This document shows, piece after piece, positions 11,193 to 22,458 of a DNA stretch of 64,000 nucleotides. How positions within the stretch are numbered: the stretch's first letter is position 1; the number at the start of each line of letters is the position of its first letter. The position numbers and the translations under genes are program-made. Below the pieces are notes generated by a model. That model saw only the letters and a list, made by a program, of their open reading frames with translations. It made no database searches and was not told where the DNA came from. The DNA comes from Bos javanicus (lineage: Eukaryota > Chordata > Mammalia > Artiodactyla > Bovidae). The stretch spans positions 83,523,572 through 83,587,571 of the forward strand of contig NC_083879.1 in NCBI RefSeq assembly GCF_032452875.1, written 5' to 3'.

Positions 11193-11530
11193 ATTGAATT
11201 TTTACAATTGATCTTGTGCTACGTACTCCTGCATTAGAATCACTTACTGGAGATCAAGCTCTGCTTTTTCGTGTTAAGTGAAGCTTGTAGATAAAACTTA
11301 GTGAACTGTTAGTAGCAGATCCAAGTCTCACAGTGTAAAAGGCTTCCTGGGCCTGTTGTTCTGAAGGCCTGTGGTTGATTCCATAGCTTGAAAACTGCTA
11401 AAGGACACCTGGGTTCTTCAATCTGTGTATCAATGAGCAGCCCTTCTTTAGCAAAGACGTTATCTTTGAATTTCAAATGGAAACCTGCACTCTGCGTAGA
11501 ACAGGCTGGGAATGAAAGTCACTTACCATG
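11193..11530. other. single-copy DNA
   Basis: Nothing recognised. Confidence 0.45.
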
Positions 11531-11805
11531 GAGGGCTGGAAGGACTGAGGCTGAAGCTCCAGTATTTGGCTACCTGATAGAAAGAGCCAACTCATTGGAA
11601 AAGACCCTGATGCTGGGAAAGATTGAAGGCAGAAGGAGAACAGGGCGACAGAGGACGTGATGGTTGCATGGCATCACCGATACAATAGACATGACTTTGA
11701 GCAAACTCTGGGAGATGGTGAAGGACAGGAAACCCTGATGTGCTGCAGTTTATGAAGTTGCAAAGAACTGGACATGACTTGGCCACTGAACAATGACAGC
11801 AGTCA
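11531..11805 (+). mobile_element. BovB LINE 3' end
   Basis: Plus-strand C-terminal BovB coding and 3' end (ggaaggactgaggctgaagc through ggccactgaacaatg). The translated SLEKTLMLGKIEGRRR segment is visible, but the frame then meets stops. Strongly 5'-truncated; no clean duplication was seen. Confidence 0.88.
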
Positions 11806-12254
11806 TGGAAGGCAAGCACATCAAAGTCCTTGAGAACTCCAGGACAGTGAAGCAGTCAGCAGTTGTTATTGTACGGTAAGGATCATGCACTTACATTGTA
11901 GGAATACCTCCTCAGCTAACAAAATTCTTAGACGCATGCAATAAAGTTTTTCCTGAGATTTAGAAAGGGGGTCTTACTTCCTCCTCCACCTTTTTTTTTT
12001 CTTTTTTGCTGTGTCAGGGGTAAGGGAAAAATTGAGACCTAAAGTGCACACTACCCACTGTGAAATTCTATTTTCCACTAACACTAGAAAGTTACTTGGA
12101 TATAGAATACAAAATTATTTATAGTTGAATGAAGTCATAGAACTTTGGTGAATTTCCCAGATTAACAAAATTAGTAGACTCCAGGGGAGAAAAAATGGTC
12201 TTATACACAGAGGGACTTCAAGGCTCTCTGCTGGGGAATGTGTTCATTGTGTGC
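11806..12254. other. single-copy DNA
   Basis: Only a T-rich run at about 11992-12006 is notable. Confidence 0.45.
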
Positions 12255-12360
12255 TTGAGAAGACTGAGGTGCAAAGAGAGAGCCACCAGGTCAGGGAGCA
12301 ACCAGGGCCAGAGCCCAGTCCAGGCCACCATCCCGGAGCTCCAGTCTCCAGGGTAAACTC
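12255..12360 (-). mobile_element. MIR SINE fragment
   Basis: Reads like the reverse of MIR: gaagactgaggtgcaaagag, then a degenerate agccaccaggtcagggagc, then ccggagctccagtctccag. Diverged. Confidence 0.5.
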
Positions 12361-14569
12361 TGCATAGACCCCCTGACTCTCCTACATATCCAGGAGGGCA
12401 GAGTCACTTCAGAGCACGAAGGCCAACAACAGAGACTCAAGGAGCATGTCAATGATGTTGAACGATGGCAAGCAGGGATTTACATTTCTTGATTTGATTC
12501 ACTGGTTTGCTCCCATCGTCCACGTTGTGCCTTTTCTCGTGGGTCTGGCCGACTTGCTCCACCTCCACTGCATGCCTCCGCCGTCCTTCTCTTTCTCTCT
12601 CCTTCGGCTAAAGACGGACACCTGACTCTCCCTTTCTGCCACCTGACTGTGGTTGGGAAGGATTTGTGAAAATATCAGACTGCTATAAAAATTACTGCAT
12701 TTAGGTGAATATTTTTTTTCCATCTGTAAGACAAGTCAAACATACTGAATTCCAGTCTGAGATTGAGCACAGTCTGAGTATAAAACAAAGTTCATGAAGG
12801 TATGTTTGGAAAGAGGTGTGTGGGGTGTGTGTGTGTGTGAACAGATTTGACACATTTAGTGTCTGGCTTTTGTTCCAGAGCAAGAGGATAAATAAAACAG
12901 TGACAAGATCAGACCTGATTAACTTCTCTGTCCTACTTGAATCAGGAAAAAGAGGGTGCAATCTCCCATCCTCTTCAACTTCTGTATTTAATGATGAAAG
13001 GCAATCTCTCCAACAGGTCTTATCATGGTAGATAATGATCCAGCTCTAGTTGGGACAGTTTTCAGTGCACTAAAAAGTTCCATTTCAGAGAATAACCACG
13101 GAATCAGTAACTTGTACATATTCACTGACATTGTTCCTTCTTGGGTCTAAAATTCCTAACAGTGAAACAATAATTACCCCAAAGAGAAGAGCATTCTTCT
13201 TTCTCTATTCCACCAAGAATTCTTTGTTCAGACTAAATTTGAAGACCTCTATGTGTCAGAAACCCTAAAGGATGAGGGCTGGAAAATGGAGATAAATAAA
13301 TCATGCTCTCCACTGAACCAGGAATCCAAATTCCCTCCTCACCCAGCCTAGAGGAGGAGCCTAACATAAGAAGCTAATCATCACCCCACGTGATATGCTA
13401 TAGTAAGACTATGCACACAGGCTTGCACACAGGTCACCTTTACACAGGTCAGAGAAGGGATGATTAATTTCGGGAAGCTTCTTTGATTTGGATCTTACAG
13501 AACTGGGTGGAGTAAGCCAGAGAGAAAATGAGAAAACCAGTCTACAAAGAGAGGGCAGTCTTTATAAATGCAGGGGGGATGAAATGGTAGGATGTGTATT
13601 AAAAATGACAAGTTTTGGCAGGACAGTTTGGCAGGACAGAAGTGTAGACAACAAATATTTCCTACTCTCAACTGGAGACTAACTTCCTAACTGTTCATAC
13701 TCGTTGAACTCGTCCATAGATGAGCGTCCTCATGAGAGTGAGGATACAGCAGCCAGCCCTACATGGTCAGGAGTTACATACATTAGAGGGTAGGCAAAAC
13801 TTCCACAACAAAAAGTGTCTATTATTCTATGACCTAAGTGACATGGAAGTTTGTTTCAGTCTCATGTAAGAGGCTGGGATTAGGCAAACCAGGTTGTCAA
13901 ACCACACGGCCACACATAGCTATAAGGAGAGAGAGCAATGTCCATTCTGACTGAGCAGCTATAGACTCAGGAAGAAAGGAGAATGGATTCTGGGGGGAAA
14001 AAAACTAACCATTTGTAACACTCCAACCTATTAAAGTCACAATACTTCCAAACCAGGTCATCTGTCATCTGGGAAATATATATTCTTGCCTCTTTGGCCA
14101 AGTCAAGGAATGTACCATATTGTTCCTCACTCAATGTATTAGCTCCGTGATATAAATAATTCACTTAAATCTTCTTGCCTCTGTTGTGAAAATCTCCTTA
14201 TTGGTTGAATGGGTGGATTTGTTTTCTTGTCAGTTTGTCTCCCTCAGATTTTCTGTGGTCTCTGATGCTGTAAAAACTACCATGTTCTTGAAACTTACCC
14301 ACCCCAACCCTGTGAACTCCTTGAGTGCTGGAACTTGAGTGCTCCAAGTTCAGCCCCTACCTCTCTGAGTCCTGTCTGATTCCTCCTCTCTTTCCAACCT
14401 TGAGTGTTTGGCTTTGGCCCCTGACCCATCTTGCTAGAAAACGTTCGTCTTTTTTTTAAGACCATCCGTCTACTTCATCGTCAAGTATCAGCTCTGATGC
14501 CGTGTCTTCAGATGCATAACCCAACCTCCAGCAGATTTCACTAAGAGGGAAACTCCAGGAGTGCAGCAA
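12361..14569. other. single-copy DNA
   Basis: No gene recognised. It holds a short (GT)n at 12816-12838 and a perfect two-copy 13-bp tandem (tttggcaggacag) at 13614-13639. A stretch near 13245-13320 may be a worn L2 or MIR3 piece. A 65-codon minus frame at 13967-14164 has no recognisable domain. Confidence 0.45.
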
Positions 14570-15725
14570 TGAGTTGATGCTATCCTCTCCCCAAATTCTT
14601 TCTCCTCCTTCTCCTCATCGGGTATCTATTCTGCAGTCATTGGAACTTAAAATCTGAATCTCTGACTCCTCTACTTATTTGACTCCCTCTACTTATATAC
14701 CCACTTTTTTTTTTTTTTTTTACAAGTTCCACCATCTTTTCTGTTCAAATAAGTCCTAAGTCAATCAACTTGAATCTCCTCTGGTTGTTTCTCCTCTTGC
14801 CCAACACCCTGTTCCCCAACATGTCCAGTCTGATTTTCTTTTTTGGACATCAATCAGGACTTGTTTAGTTAAACTCACTAATTTCAGACTCATATCTTTA
14901 ATTCCCACTATTCCCCTCAATCCATTCCACTTAACATTCTAATAGAGTAATTTTTCATCCTTCCTCACAATTCTTTTGTCTGGGGGATGGAGCCATATGT
15001 GCAGATATTCAAATATATACTGTCTATTAATAGCCTTATTTTTGTCTTAGCTGATTTTTATCTTATTTTTAATTAGTCTGCTTTGCTGGTATACTCCGAG
15101 GCCTCATGTCACAAACTGGCCCCACCACTGACTTTTCCCTTTCTCCCATTTTCTAGGTCTAATCCATCAGCTAGTCCTGACATTCCTACTGCCCTCCTCA
15201 ACTACTACCACTCTAATCCAAGCCACCGTTGCACGTGTTTAAATGACTACGATAACCTACTAACTGCTTGCCATGCTGAGACTGCTACAGTCTACATCCT
15301 CTCACATTTCTATTTCAATATCCATTTTCCTGTTAAATATCCATCCAGCGTTTACTTCTGGAAGCCCGCGCTCCAGTGTATCTGTCTTCCCGGCCCCACA
15401 CTTCCGCCCGGTTCCCACCCAAGCCTGGGCACCCGTCTCTCCGTCGCCTGGAGCTCCCTCCTCCGATCCAGGCACGCGGGTTCCTTTCCGTCCCGGCGGT
15501 CGCAGCTGCGATGGCGCTTCGTGCAGAGGTCTGCCCGGGACTCTTTCACAGCAGCACCGTCCCGTCCCGTCCCGGGTGCTCTTCCTCTTCAGAGTCTGTT
15601 CACTCTCTCAAACTGTTGTCTACATTATCAGCTTTTGTGGGCCTTCCCTTAAGAATGTGTTCCCGACGAGGGGGCTCATTCTCCTCACTGCTCTCTCTTG
15701 CACCCGGAACTGTGTCAGGTAAATG
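14570..15725 (+). mobile_element. degenerate L2 LINE
   Basis: Best supported at about 15130-15345, where the order ttggcc, atccatcagctagtcctgac, then actctaatccaagccaccgt, then cctactaactgcttgcc and gctacagtctacatcctc follows the L2 3' ORF consensus. The segment from 14570 to about 14830 (a T-run interrupts it at 14704-14721) is a weaker match. The part at 15361-15580 is CpG-dense and matches L2 only loosely. Long frames here (up to 189 codons) are not considered genes. Confidence 0.5.
15361..15580. promoter_or_regulatory. CpG-dense segment (island-like)
   Basis: Hand count: 23 CpG dinucleotides between 15367 and 15574 (about 11 per 100 bp), in a window that is otherwise strongly CpG-depleted outside young SINEs. 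Rough base counts put observed/expected above 0.6. It includes a repeated cccgt motif at 15557-15575. Whether it is a promoter, an unmethylated enhancer or merely GC-rich debris cannot be told from sequence. Confidence 0.5.
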
Positions 15726-15730
15726 GCAAT

Positions 15731-16327
15731 CGATCAGTTCAGTTCAGTTCCGTCGCTCAGTCGTGTCTGACTCTTTGTGACCCCAAGGACTGCAGCACAC
15801 CAGGCCTCCCTGTCCATCACCAACTCCAGGAGTTTACTCAAACTCATGTCCATCGAGTCGGTGATGCCATCCAACCATCTGTCATCCCCTTCTCCTCCCA
15901 ACTTCAATCTTTCCCAGCATCAGGGTCTTTTCCAAGGAGTCAGTTCTTCGTATCAGGTGGCCAAAGTACTGGAATTTCAGCTTCAGCATCAGTCCTTCCA
16001 ATGAATATTCAGGACTCATTTCCTTTAGGATAAACTCATTGGATCTCCTTGCAGTCCAAGGGACTCTCAAGAGTCTTCTCCAACACCACAGTTCAAAAGC
16101 ATCAATTCTTCGGTGCTCAGCCTTCTTCACAGTCCAACTCTCACATCCATTCATGACCACAGGAAAAACCATAGCCTTGACTAGATGGACCTTTGTTGGC
16201 AAAATAATGTCTCTGCTTTTTAATATATGTTGTCTATGTTGGTCATAGCTTTTCTTCCAAGGAGCAAGAATCTTTTAATTTCATAGCTGCAGTCACCATC
16301 GGCAGTGATTCTGGAGCCCAAAAAAAT
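15731..16327 (-). mobile_element. BovB LINE, 5'-truncated
   Basis: Minus strand. The tail (cagttcagttcagttccgtc region) lies at the left and the element breaks off at the right after gattctggagcccaaaaaaa. It carries the C-terminal third of the ORF; the minus frame at 15882-16202 reads YGCESW-like and ELWCWRRLLRVP motifs. No convincing duplication was found. Confidence 0.9.
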
Positions 16328-17750
16328 ATGTGCATTGAATAGTTTCCTACTTACGTGACTCTGTTCTCACCCATCATCACACATAAATTCATGGTAGTGG
16401 TAACTGTTCTTATTCCTAAACAACTCCATCTCATGGTGATCATTCCCTCATCAGATTTCTTTGGGCACTTACTTCTCATATGACTAATTTGCTACAGATT
16501 TATAGGCTTTCTTCCAGCAATTTTGGTATTCCCTTCTACATTGTCACTGAAGCATCCTATGCTACAGGTTACTTAGCACAAAACCCAGGACATGGTATAA
16601 AAACACACAAAATTGTAAACACATGATGGGAAAGATAATCTTATTGGCTGGATGTTGTCTAGAAACTAATATTAATATAATGACATGAAAGCCTAAGAAG
16701 CAGATTGTTGTTTGTTGTTTTTTTTTTTTCCCAAATAGTCCTAAGTCATAAATAAGTACTAACAAAGAAACCAGGAATCCAAGCCCAGAGGAGACATGGA
16801 TTCTTCTCTGAGGATACATTAGGACTAATGTGGAACCACCCGCATTCTGTAGAGACAAAATAATTGATGATGACACTGGAAATACAGGTGTTACAGGAGC
16901 GCTGATGGACAAGTCCCCTGCCTTTTCAGAGAAGTACTGAAGGTTTCAGACAGGTAACAACCGGACCTGGTCTCAAGGACTGAAACCATTACAGGCCAAA
17001 AAGAGGTTTACCAAGCTATTCTGGACCAATAGAAAAATAAGTGAAGTCAAAGGCCCAGCATGAAGTTTGAGTTGAATTTGGAGCAAGAAGCATAACTGGT
17101 TATTGGATCAAAATTTATAGAAGATTCTTCCAACTTTAACCTTTAGTTATAAATTGTTGCTTTTCTTAAATTTTCATTTAGGGAAAGATTTAAAGTAAAT
17201 TTGAAGTTACACATGCACACACACACACATACATACATATATATACTCTTCTTTTACATGTAAGAAAATGTATATATGCCAAACATGAAAAATGTTCATA
17301 TTTAAGATCAAAGAATTCTAAGAACAATAATTTTATGACGATTTCCTTCCCTAAAAAGGAAAAAAAAATAAGTGTATGTACAATCTAGACAGATTCAAAT
17401 TTTTTCATCTGTAATCATGTAATCAAGCCTATACACTCAGGCACTGTTTCCTCACTTTGGTTTTGCTCTTGAGAAATCCAAACCTTTCTGATTCCTGATT
17501 CTTTGAAAGTCATTTCCCCCCTGTGTCTGGAAGATTTTCTAATCTTCCTCTCATCGTTAATGATTTGAAATTTCCCAATAAGGCATCAAGGGTTAAGGTT
17601 ATTTTAATCATTTCCAGGAAAATTTCTTCAATTATTTCATGGTTATTTCTTCCCTCTTTCCTCTGCCTCTTTTTGTGAGTCATCCAGTCTTTTCATATAG
17701 AAGGAAATAAAGACTCTGAATTTGACAGACTAAACATTTATACATATACT
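16328..17750. other. single-copy DNA with CA/TA repeat
   Basis: No gene recognised. A T-run lies at about 16719-16730, and a mixed (CA)n(TACA)n(TA)n tract at 17213-17246. Confidence 0.45.
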
Positions 17751-18049
17751 AATATAATATTTCGGAGAAGGCAATGGCACCCTACTCCAGTACTCTTGCC
17801 TGGAAAATCCCATGGACGGAGGAGCTTGGTAGGCTGTAGTCCATGGGGTCGCTAAGAGTCGGACACGACTGAGTGACTTCACTTTCATTTTTCACTTTCA
17901 TGCATTGGAGAAGGAAATGGCAACCCACTCCAGTGTTCTTGCCTGGAGAATCCCGGGGACGGGGGAGCCTGGTGGGCTGCTGTCTATGGGGTCGCACAGA
18001 ATCGGCCACGACTGAAGTGACTTAGCAAAAAAATAGCAATATCATATTT
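17751..18049 (+). mobile_element. BovA2 dimer SINE
   Basis: Two BovA monomers in tandem on the plus strand (first about 17763-17890, second about 17907-18020), joined by the cactttcatttttcactttc linker. A 12-bp duplication with one mismatch, aatataatattt / aatatcatattt, lies at 17751-17762 and 18038-18049. Confidence 0.93.
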
Positions 18050-18265
18050 ACAAAACAATATAAAGTTATATAATTTATGTCATATTTATAATGTACATAT
18101 TTACAAGAATCACTTTTGTGATATACTTAAATCTTTAGAATTTATATATATATTTTACAAGGTGAGTATATTTTCAAATAATATTAGTATTTTTCATATC
18201 ATCAAATAAGTAAAATGTTTTTCCTATGACATTTTACTTCAGATCAGTTAAAAGTTGCGTGTATG

Positions 18266-18490
18266 AGTGCTAAGTTGCTGCAGTCATGTCCAACTCTTTG
18301 AGACCCCATGGCCTGTGTAACGACTGGCCTGACAGGCCCCATGTCCATGGGATTCTCCAGGCAAGAATACTGGAGTGGGTTGCCATTTCCTCTTCCAGAG
18401 GAGCTTCCCAACCCAGGGAGCAAACCTGGGTTTTCTGTGTCTCCTGCACTGCAGGTGTATTCTTTACCCACTGAGCCAAGGGGGATACCC
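18266..18490 (-). mobile_element. Bov-tA SINE
   Basis: Minus strand, tail-side gtgctaagttgctgcagtc at the left and head (ctgagccaaggggg) at the right. It carries an internal insertion of roughly 20 bases (about 18317-18337, aacgactggcctgacaggcc) next to the gcctgtgta block. Confidence 0.9.
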
Positions 18491-19255
18491 CTCAACTGTA
18501 AATTATGAAGCACAATTTTGTTATGTATGCGTGAACTCCATTCCCATGTAATAAATATTTTCTATTGGTTGTGTGGCCAGCGGTAAAATACCACAAAAGC
18601 CATCCATTAAAATAACCATTGGGACTTTAAGTCTAATTTTAAGACATGCACACTTGGGAGCAAATAGTTTCAGCCTTCTGTTTAAAAGCACAAGTTAGTA
18701 TGTATAACTTTTGACATTCTCTCACCTAAAGAGCCTCAGGGTTTTTAATCTGACATTAATGATTAACACTTCAGGAAGTACTCACACTTCTGGAACTCGG
18801 ACGCACAAGCTGTGCATATACAGTTAACAGGGCTGCAAGGACCTGGCTTTCATCAGATTTCAAAGCGCTGTGTCCCTAAGCCTTACTGTCCACCGAAATG
18901 CACTGTGACCTTTCCCAGCACCTGCTTGCTAATGAGGCCCCTTTCTTGCCTCTGGTGTGTCTTTCTTCCCCTCATTATCTCCTCCACTGACTCCTACTGA
19001 AGAAGAAAGGTTTACTCTACTCCAAGCCTAACCACCAAAAAGTTCCTTTAATTTTCCATTACCTGTCATGAGAATTAGAGCAATGCAGCCTAAAGACCAT
19101 ACAGGACAAAGGCCCTGGTACCTGAACAGATGGAATCTATTTGGTTTTAACTTACTCCCAAAATTGTTTCAAGATATGCAATAACCTCTGGGATCTCCAA
19201 TGAACAACTTTTCTTCTCCTGCTTCTGAAAGGAATGCATGCATTTTTTAATCTCA
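18491..19255. other. single-copy DNA
   Basis: Nothing recognised. Confidence 0.45.
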
Positions 19256-19345
19256 GTTTTTTTAATTTATTTATTTTACTTTACAATATTGTATTGGTTT
19301 TGCCATACATTGACATGAATCCGCCATGGGTGTACACGCATTTTC
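19256..19345 (-). mobile_element. L1 LINE 3' tail fragment
   Basis: The order ttaatttatttattttactt, tacaatattgtattggtttt, gccatacattgacatgaatc, cgccatgggtgtacac is the reverse of the ruminant L1 3' end. Short, 5'-truncated piece with its T-run (poly(A) complement) at the left. Confidence 0.75.
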
Positions 19346-19433
19346 TTGAATGAATGACACAGGGATGTGGGAACCAGCTACATAAACATAAGATAAGTAT
19401 GAGTCCCATATATGATAAAATTAGACACACACC

Positions 19434-19761
19434 AGAATTATTTCTGGAGACCAAACCAGTCAATCCTAAAGGAAATCAACCCTGAATATTCACTGGAAGG
19501 ACTGATGCTGAAGCTGAGGCTCCAATACTTTGGCCATCTGATGCGAAGAGCCAACTCACTGCAAAAGACCCTGAACTGATGCTGGGAAAGACTGAGGGCA
19601 GGAGGAGAAGAGGGAGACAGAGGATGAGATGGTTGGATGGCATCACCGACTCAATGGACATGAGTTTGAGCAAACTCCAGGAGATGGTGAAGGACAGGGA
19701 GGTATGTTGTGCTGCAGTCCATGGGGTCACAACTGAGCGACTGAACAATAAGAGTTATTTC
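19434..19761 (+). mobile_element. BovB LINE 3' end
   Basis: Plus-strand C-terminal coding and 3' end of BovB, about 19445-19750. An 11-bp duplication with one mismatch, agaattatttc / agagttatttc, lies at 19434-19444 and 19751-19761. An extra ctgaac-type insertion (ccctgaactgatgctggg) sits near 19570. Confidence 0.9.
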
Positions 19762-20388
19762 ATAAATTTAATAGGAGCTGTGATTTGGAATGCCAGAGAG
19801 TCGAAAGCTACCACTTATGAGTACGGTACTCAGCAAGTAGAATCACAGAGAGTATTTTAATGCATGACTATTTAAGGAAACTAGCTACTTTCTTCTGAAT
19901 CTTGAATTTGAAGAACTCATTTTTTATGCATTCATTTATCAGTTCATACCTGCAGTTTAGCATCATAAATTAAACCTCAAAGAAGCAGTGATCAATGTGT
20001 CAACTAAGAACAGCAGTTAGAAGAGGCTTTTAAATTATTTCTTCTTGAGGGAATGTCAAGCATCAAAATGGTTCTCATTCTTTATCACTGAGGTAAATAA
20101 CGTTAAACCAAACAGAGGCATTAACGGAGCTGCCGTATGTTTTCAGCCTGCACTTCTCCCCTGTGATTGATGGAGAGGGTGGTTTCTGACAGCAGGGAGG
20201 TCTCCCCAGGATTCCCGGAGCTGCTCAGATGGAAAGTCTCTGTGTCCTGCATGGCTCCATCTGAAGTCCTTAGGCTGGGTGCTTCTGGCTCCTGGTTCCC
20301 TGCCTTTTTCTTCCATTATACTGTATTATTACTATTAGTATACTATTGTCACAGCCATCACTGCTACTTAATACCAGCTTCTTTTTCT
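19762..20388. other. single-copy DNA
   Basis: Nothing recognised. Confidence 0.45.
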
Positions 20389-20765
20389 TAAATGCCTAGT
20401 AGGGGACTTCCCTGGTGATACAGTGGATAGGAACCCGAGCGCCAAAGCAGAGGAAACAGGTTTGATCCCTGACCCGAGAAGATTCCACATGTCACGGTGC
20501 AACTAAGCCCGTGGGCCACGACTATTGAGCCCCTGCCCCGGCGTCCATGCCCTAGAGCCAGTGCTCCTCAGCAAGAGAAGTCACTGCCACGAGAAGCCCC
20601 TGCACCAGCTAGAGAGCAGAGTAACCCCGTCCACCGCAAGCAGAGAAAGCCCACGCACAGCAGCCGAGACCCAGAGCAGCCATAAATCAATCAATAAATT
20701 GGACACGACTTAGTGACTGAAAAACAACACATAAATGAATAAATAATTTTCTAAATGCCTATTAG
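20389..20765 (+). mobile_element. CHR-type SINE with BovB-like 3' tail
   Basis: Starts ggggacttccctggtgatac, continues with tRNA-like ggtttgatccctgacccgag, catgtcacggtgcaactaag and cacgcacagcagccgagacc, then ATAAAT repeats. This is the cetartiodactyl CHR SINE layout. After the first ATAAAT run it continues with ggacacgacttagtgactga (20701-20720), which is the BovB/Bov-tA 3' end, then a second AAAT-rich tail. A 14-bp duplication with one mismatch, taaatgcctagtag / taaatgcctattag, lies at 20389-20402 and 20752-20765 and encloses both parts. Confidence 0.85.
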
Positions 20766-20779
20766 CTGTGATACAGTGC

Positions 20780-20940
20780 CGGCTTCCTTACATAATTAAA
20801 AATAATTAATTCTCACAGTAGCTTTGGGAGTGAGTTTACTTTGCAGATGATTCACAGAGTCCCAGGAAGGTAAAGATACTGACTACAGACACACAGGCAG
20901 AAGGTGATAAAACTGCAGCTCAAATTTATTATGATTTTAG
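20780..20940 (-). mobile_element. MIR SINE fragment
   Basis: The order ctcacagtagctttgggagt, ttactttgcagatgattcac, agagtcccaggaaggtaaag, cacacaggcagaaggtgata is the reverse of a worn MIR. Confidence 0.55.
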
Positions 20941-22027
20941 AGACTTGACTTTTCTTTTACATGAGGCATGAGTCTCCTTTCAAAATAGGATCTTGATAGT
21001 CAGTTGCCTAAACAAATCAGCTAAGGAAACTCTTCCATTCCTTCACCTGGAGATCGATACAAATACATCTGGGACAAACCACTCCCAGCTGGCGTACAGT
21101 GGTGGGCAAACAGGAAGTACCTGATAAGCCCAAGTGCTTATAGACGAGAAGAAAAAGCCGACTGATCTTGCAAGAAGTATGAGGTTTCAGCTTTTAGATA
21201 CAGCTGATAATTCTCTTTCAGGAGCAAACAAATTACTGAGCTTTCTGAAGATCTCACAAAGGCAAAGAACAAGACCTCTGTGTTTTCTTTCCTTAAAGAA
21301 AAAAAATGAAGTATTGGACAAGATTCCATAGATGAGGTTTCAGACTAGCATCTATTCTTCCCGGCAGAGCCTGCGGTAGGGTTGCTCCACTAAGGGAAAT
21401 TACCAACCGTTTATCATCACCTACTTCCTGCTTGCCGGGGCTCACAACCCAGCTGACAGCCTCTGCCATCTGTTCTCAGATCATAGTCAGGGACAATAAA
21501 TTCCTCGGAACAACAAAGCAACGCTCTCTGTGTTTATTGTTTCTGCCATTACCACATACCAACCTCGTAAACACGCTGTATGGTGTTTCATTAATTTAAT
21601 CACTCATTCCACAGAATCCTTTCTGCTGGGGAAAAATGATCAGTTCTCGGAAATCTCACACAAAGTGCGTATGTAATGACTTTTGACCGTATGTTTAGCT
21701 CTGGAACGTTTGCACACGATGCAGACAGGATGCAGAGGTAGTCCTCAGACACTGATAACGGGAACACGAGCTCTGGAAGAACGCCTGTCGCCTCTGCAGG
21801 TGACATAATGTAGTCATGCCATGACATCTGCTCTACACTTACTGAGTCGGGAAGGCTGCATGCGAAGGAAGCAAGAAGGGACACAGAAGGAACTTCCAGG
21901 CACCCGAAAATGAAGCTGCCCTGCCTGGAGCAAGTACTGCAAGAGAACAGCTGGTCTGAATCTGTAGCCACGTGGAATCTTAATTTCATTTTACTCATTT
22001 GTAAAGTGGGCCCGACCACCATCCTAT
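20941..22027. other. single-copy DNA
   Basis: Nothing recognised. A 140-codon minus frame at 21600-22022 shows no domain. Confidence 0.45.
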
Positions 22028-22458
22028 AAGCTTCCTGCTGCTGCTAAGTCACTTCAGTCGTGTCTGACTCTGTGTGACCCCATAGACGGCAGCCCACCAG
22101 GCTCCCCGTCCCCGGGATTCTCCAGGCAAGAACACTGGAGTGGGTTGCCATTTCCTTCTCCAATGCATGAAAGTGAAAAGTGAAAGTGAAGTCGCTCAGT
22201 GGTGCCCGACTCTTAGCGTCCCCATGGACTGCAGCCTATCAGGCTCCTCCGCCCATGGGATTCTCCAGGCAAGAACACTGGAGTGGGTTGCCATTTCCTT
22301 CTCCAATGCAGGAAAGTGAAAAGTGAAAGTGAAGTCGCTCAGTCGTGTCCGACTCTTAGCAACCCTGTGGCCTGCAGCCCACCAGGCTCCTCCGTCCATG
22401 GGATTTTCCAGGCAAGAGTACTGGAGTGGGGTGCCATCGCCTTCTCCACAAGCTTCCT
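22028..22458 (-). mobile_element. BovA trimer SINE
   Basis: Three BovA monomers head to tail on the minus strand (about 22037-22162, 22163-22306 and 22307-22448). Each boundary carries the aatgca(t/g)gaaagtgaaa linker. A 9-bp duplication, aagcttcct, lies at 22028-22036 and 22450-22458. Two-unit BovA2 is the common form; here a full extra unit sits inside one duplication. Confidence 0.93.

Noticed and set aside
13967..14164. 65-codon minus frame with a protein-like composition
   Set aside because: No family recognised, short, and no flanking exon structure.
15083..15652. 189-codon plus-strand frame and two overlapping frames (15273-15722, 15376-15780)
   Set aside because: They lie in degenerate L2 and a C-rich CpG-dense segment that suppresses stops in several frames at once; no domain, no splice signals and no consistent frame.
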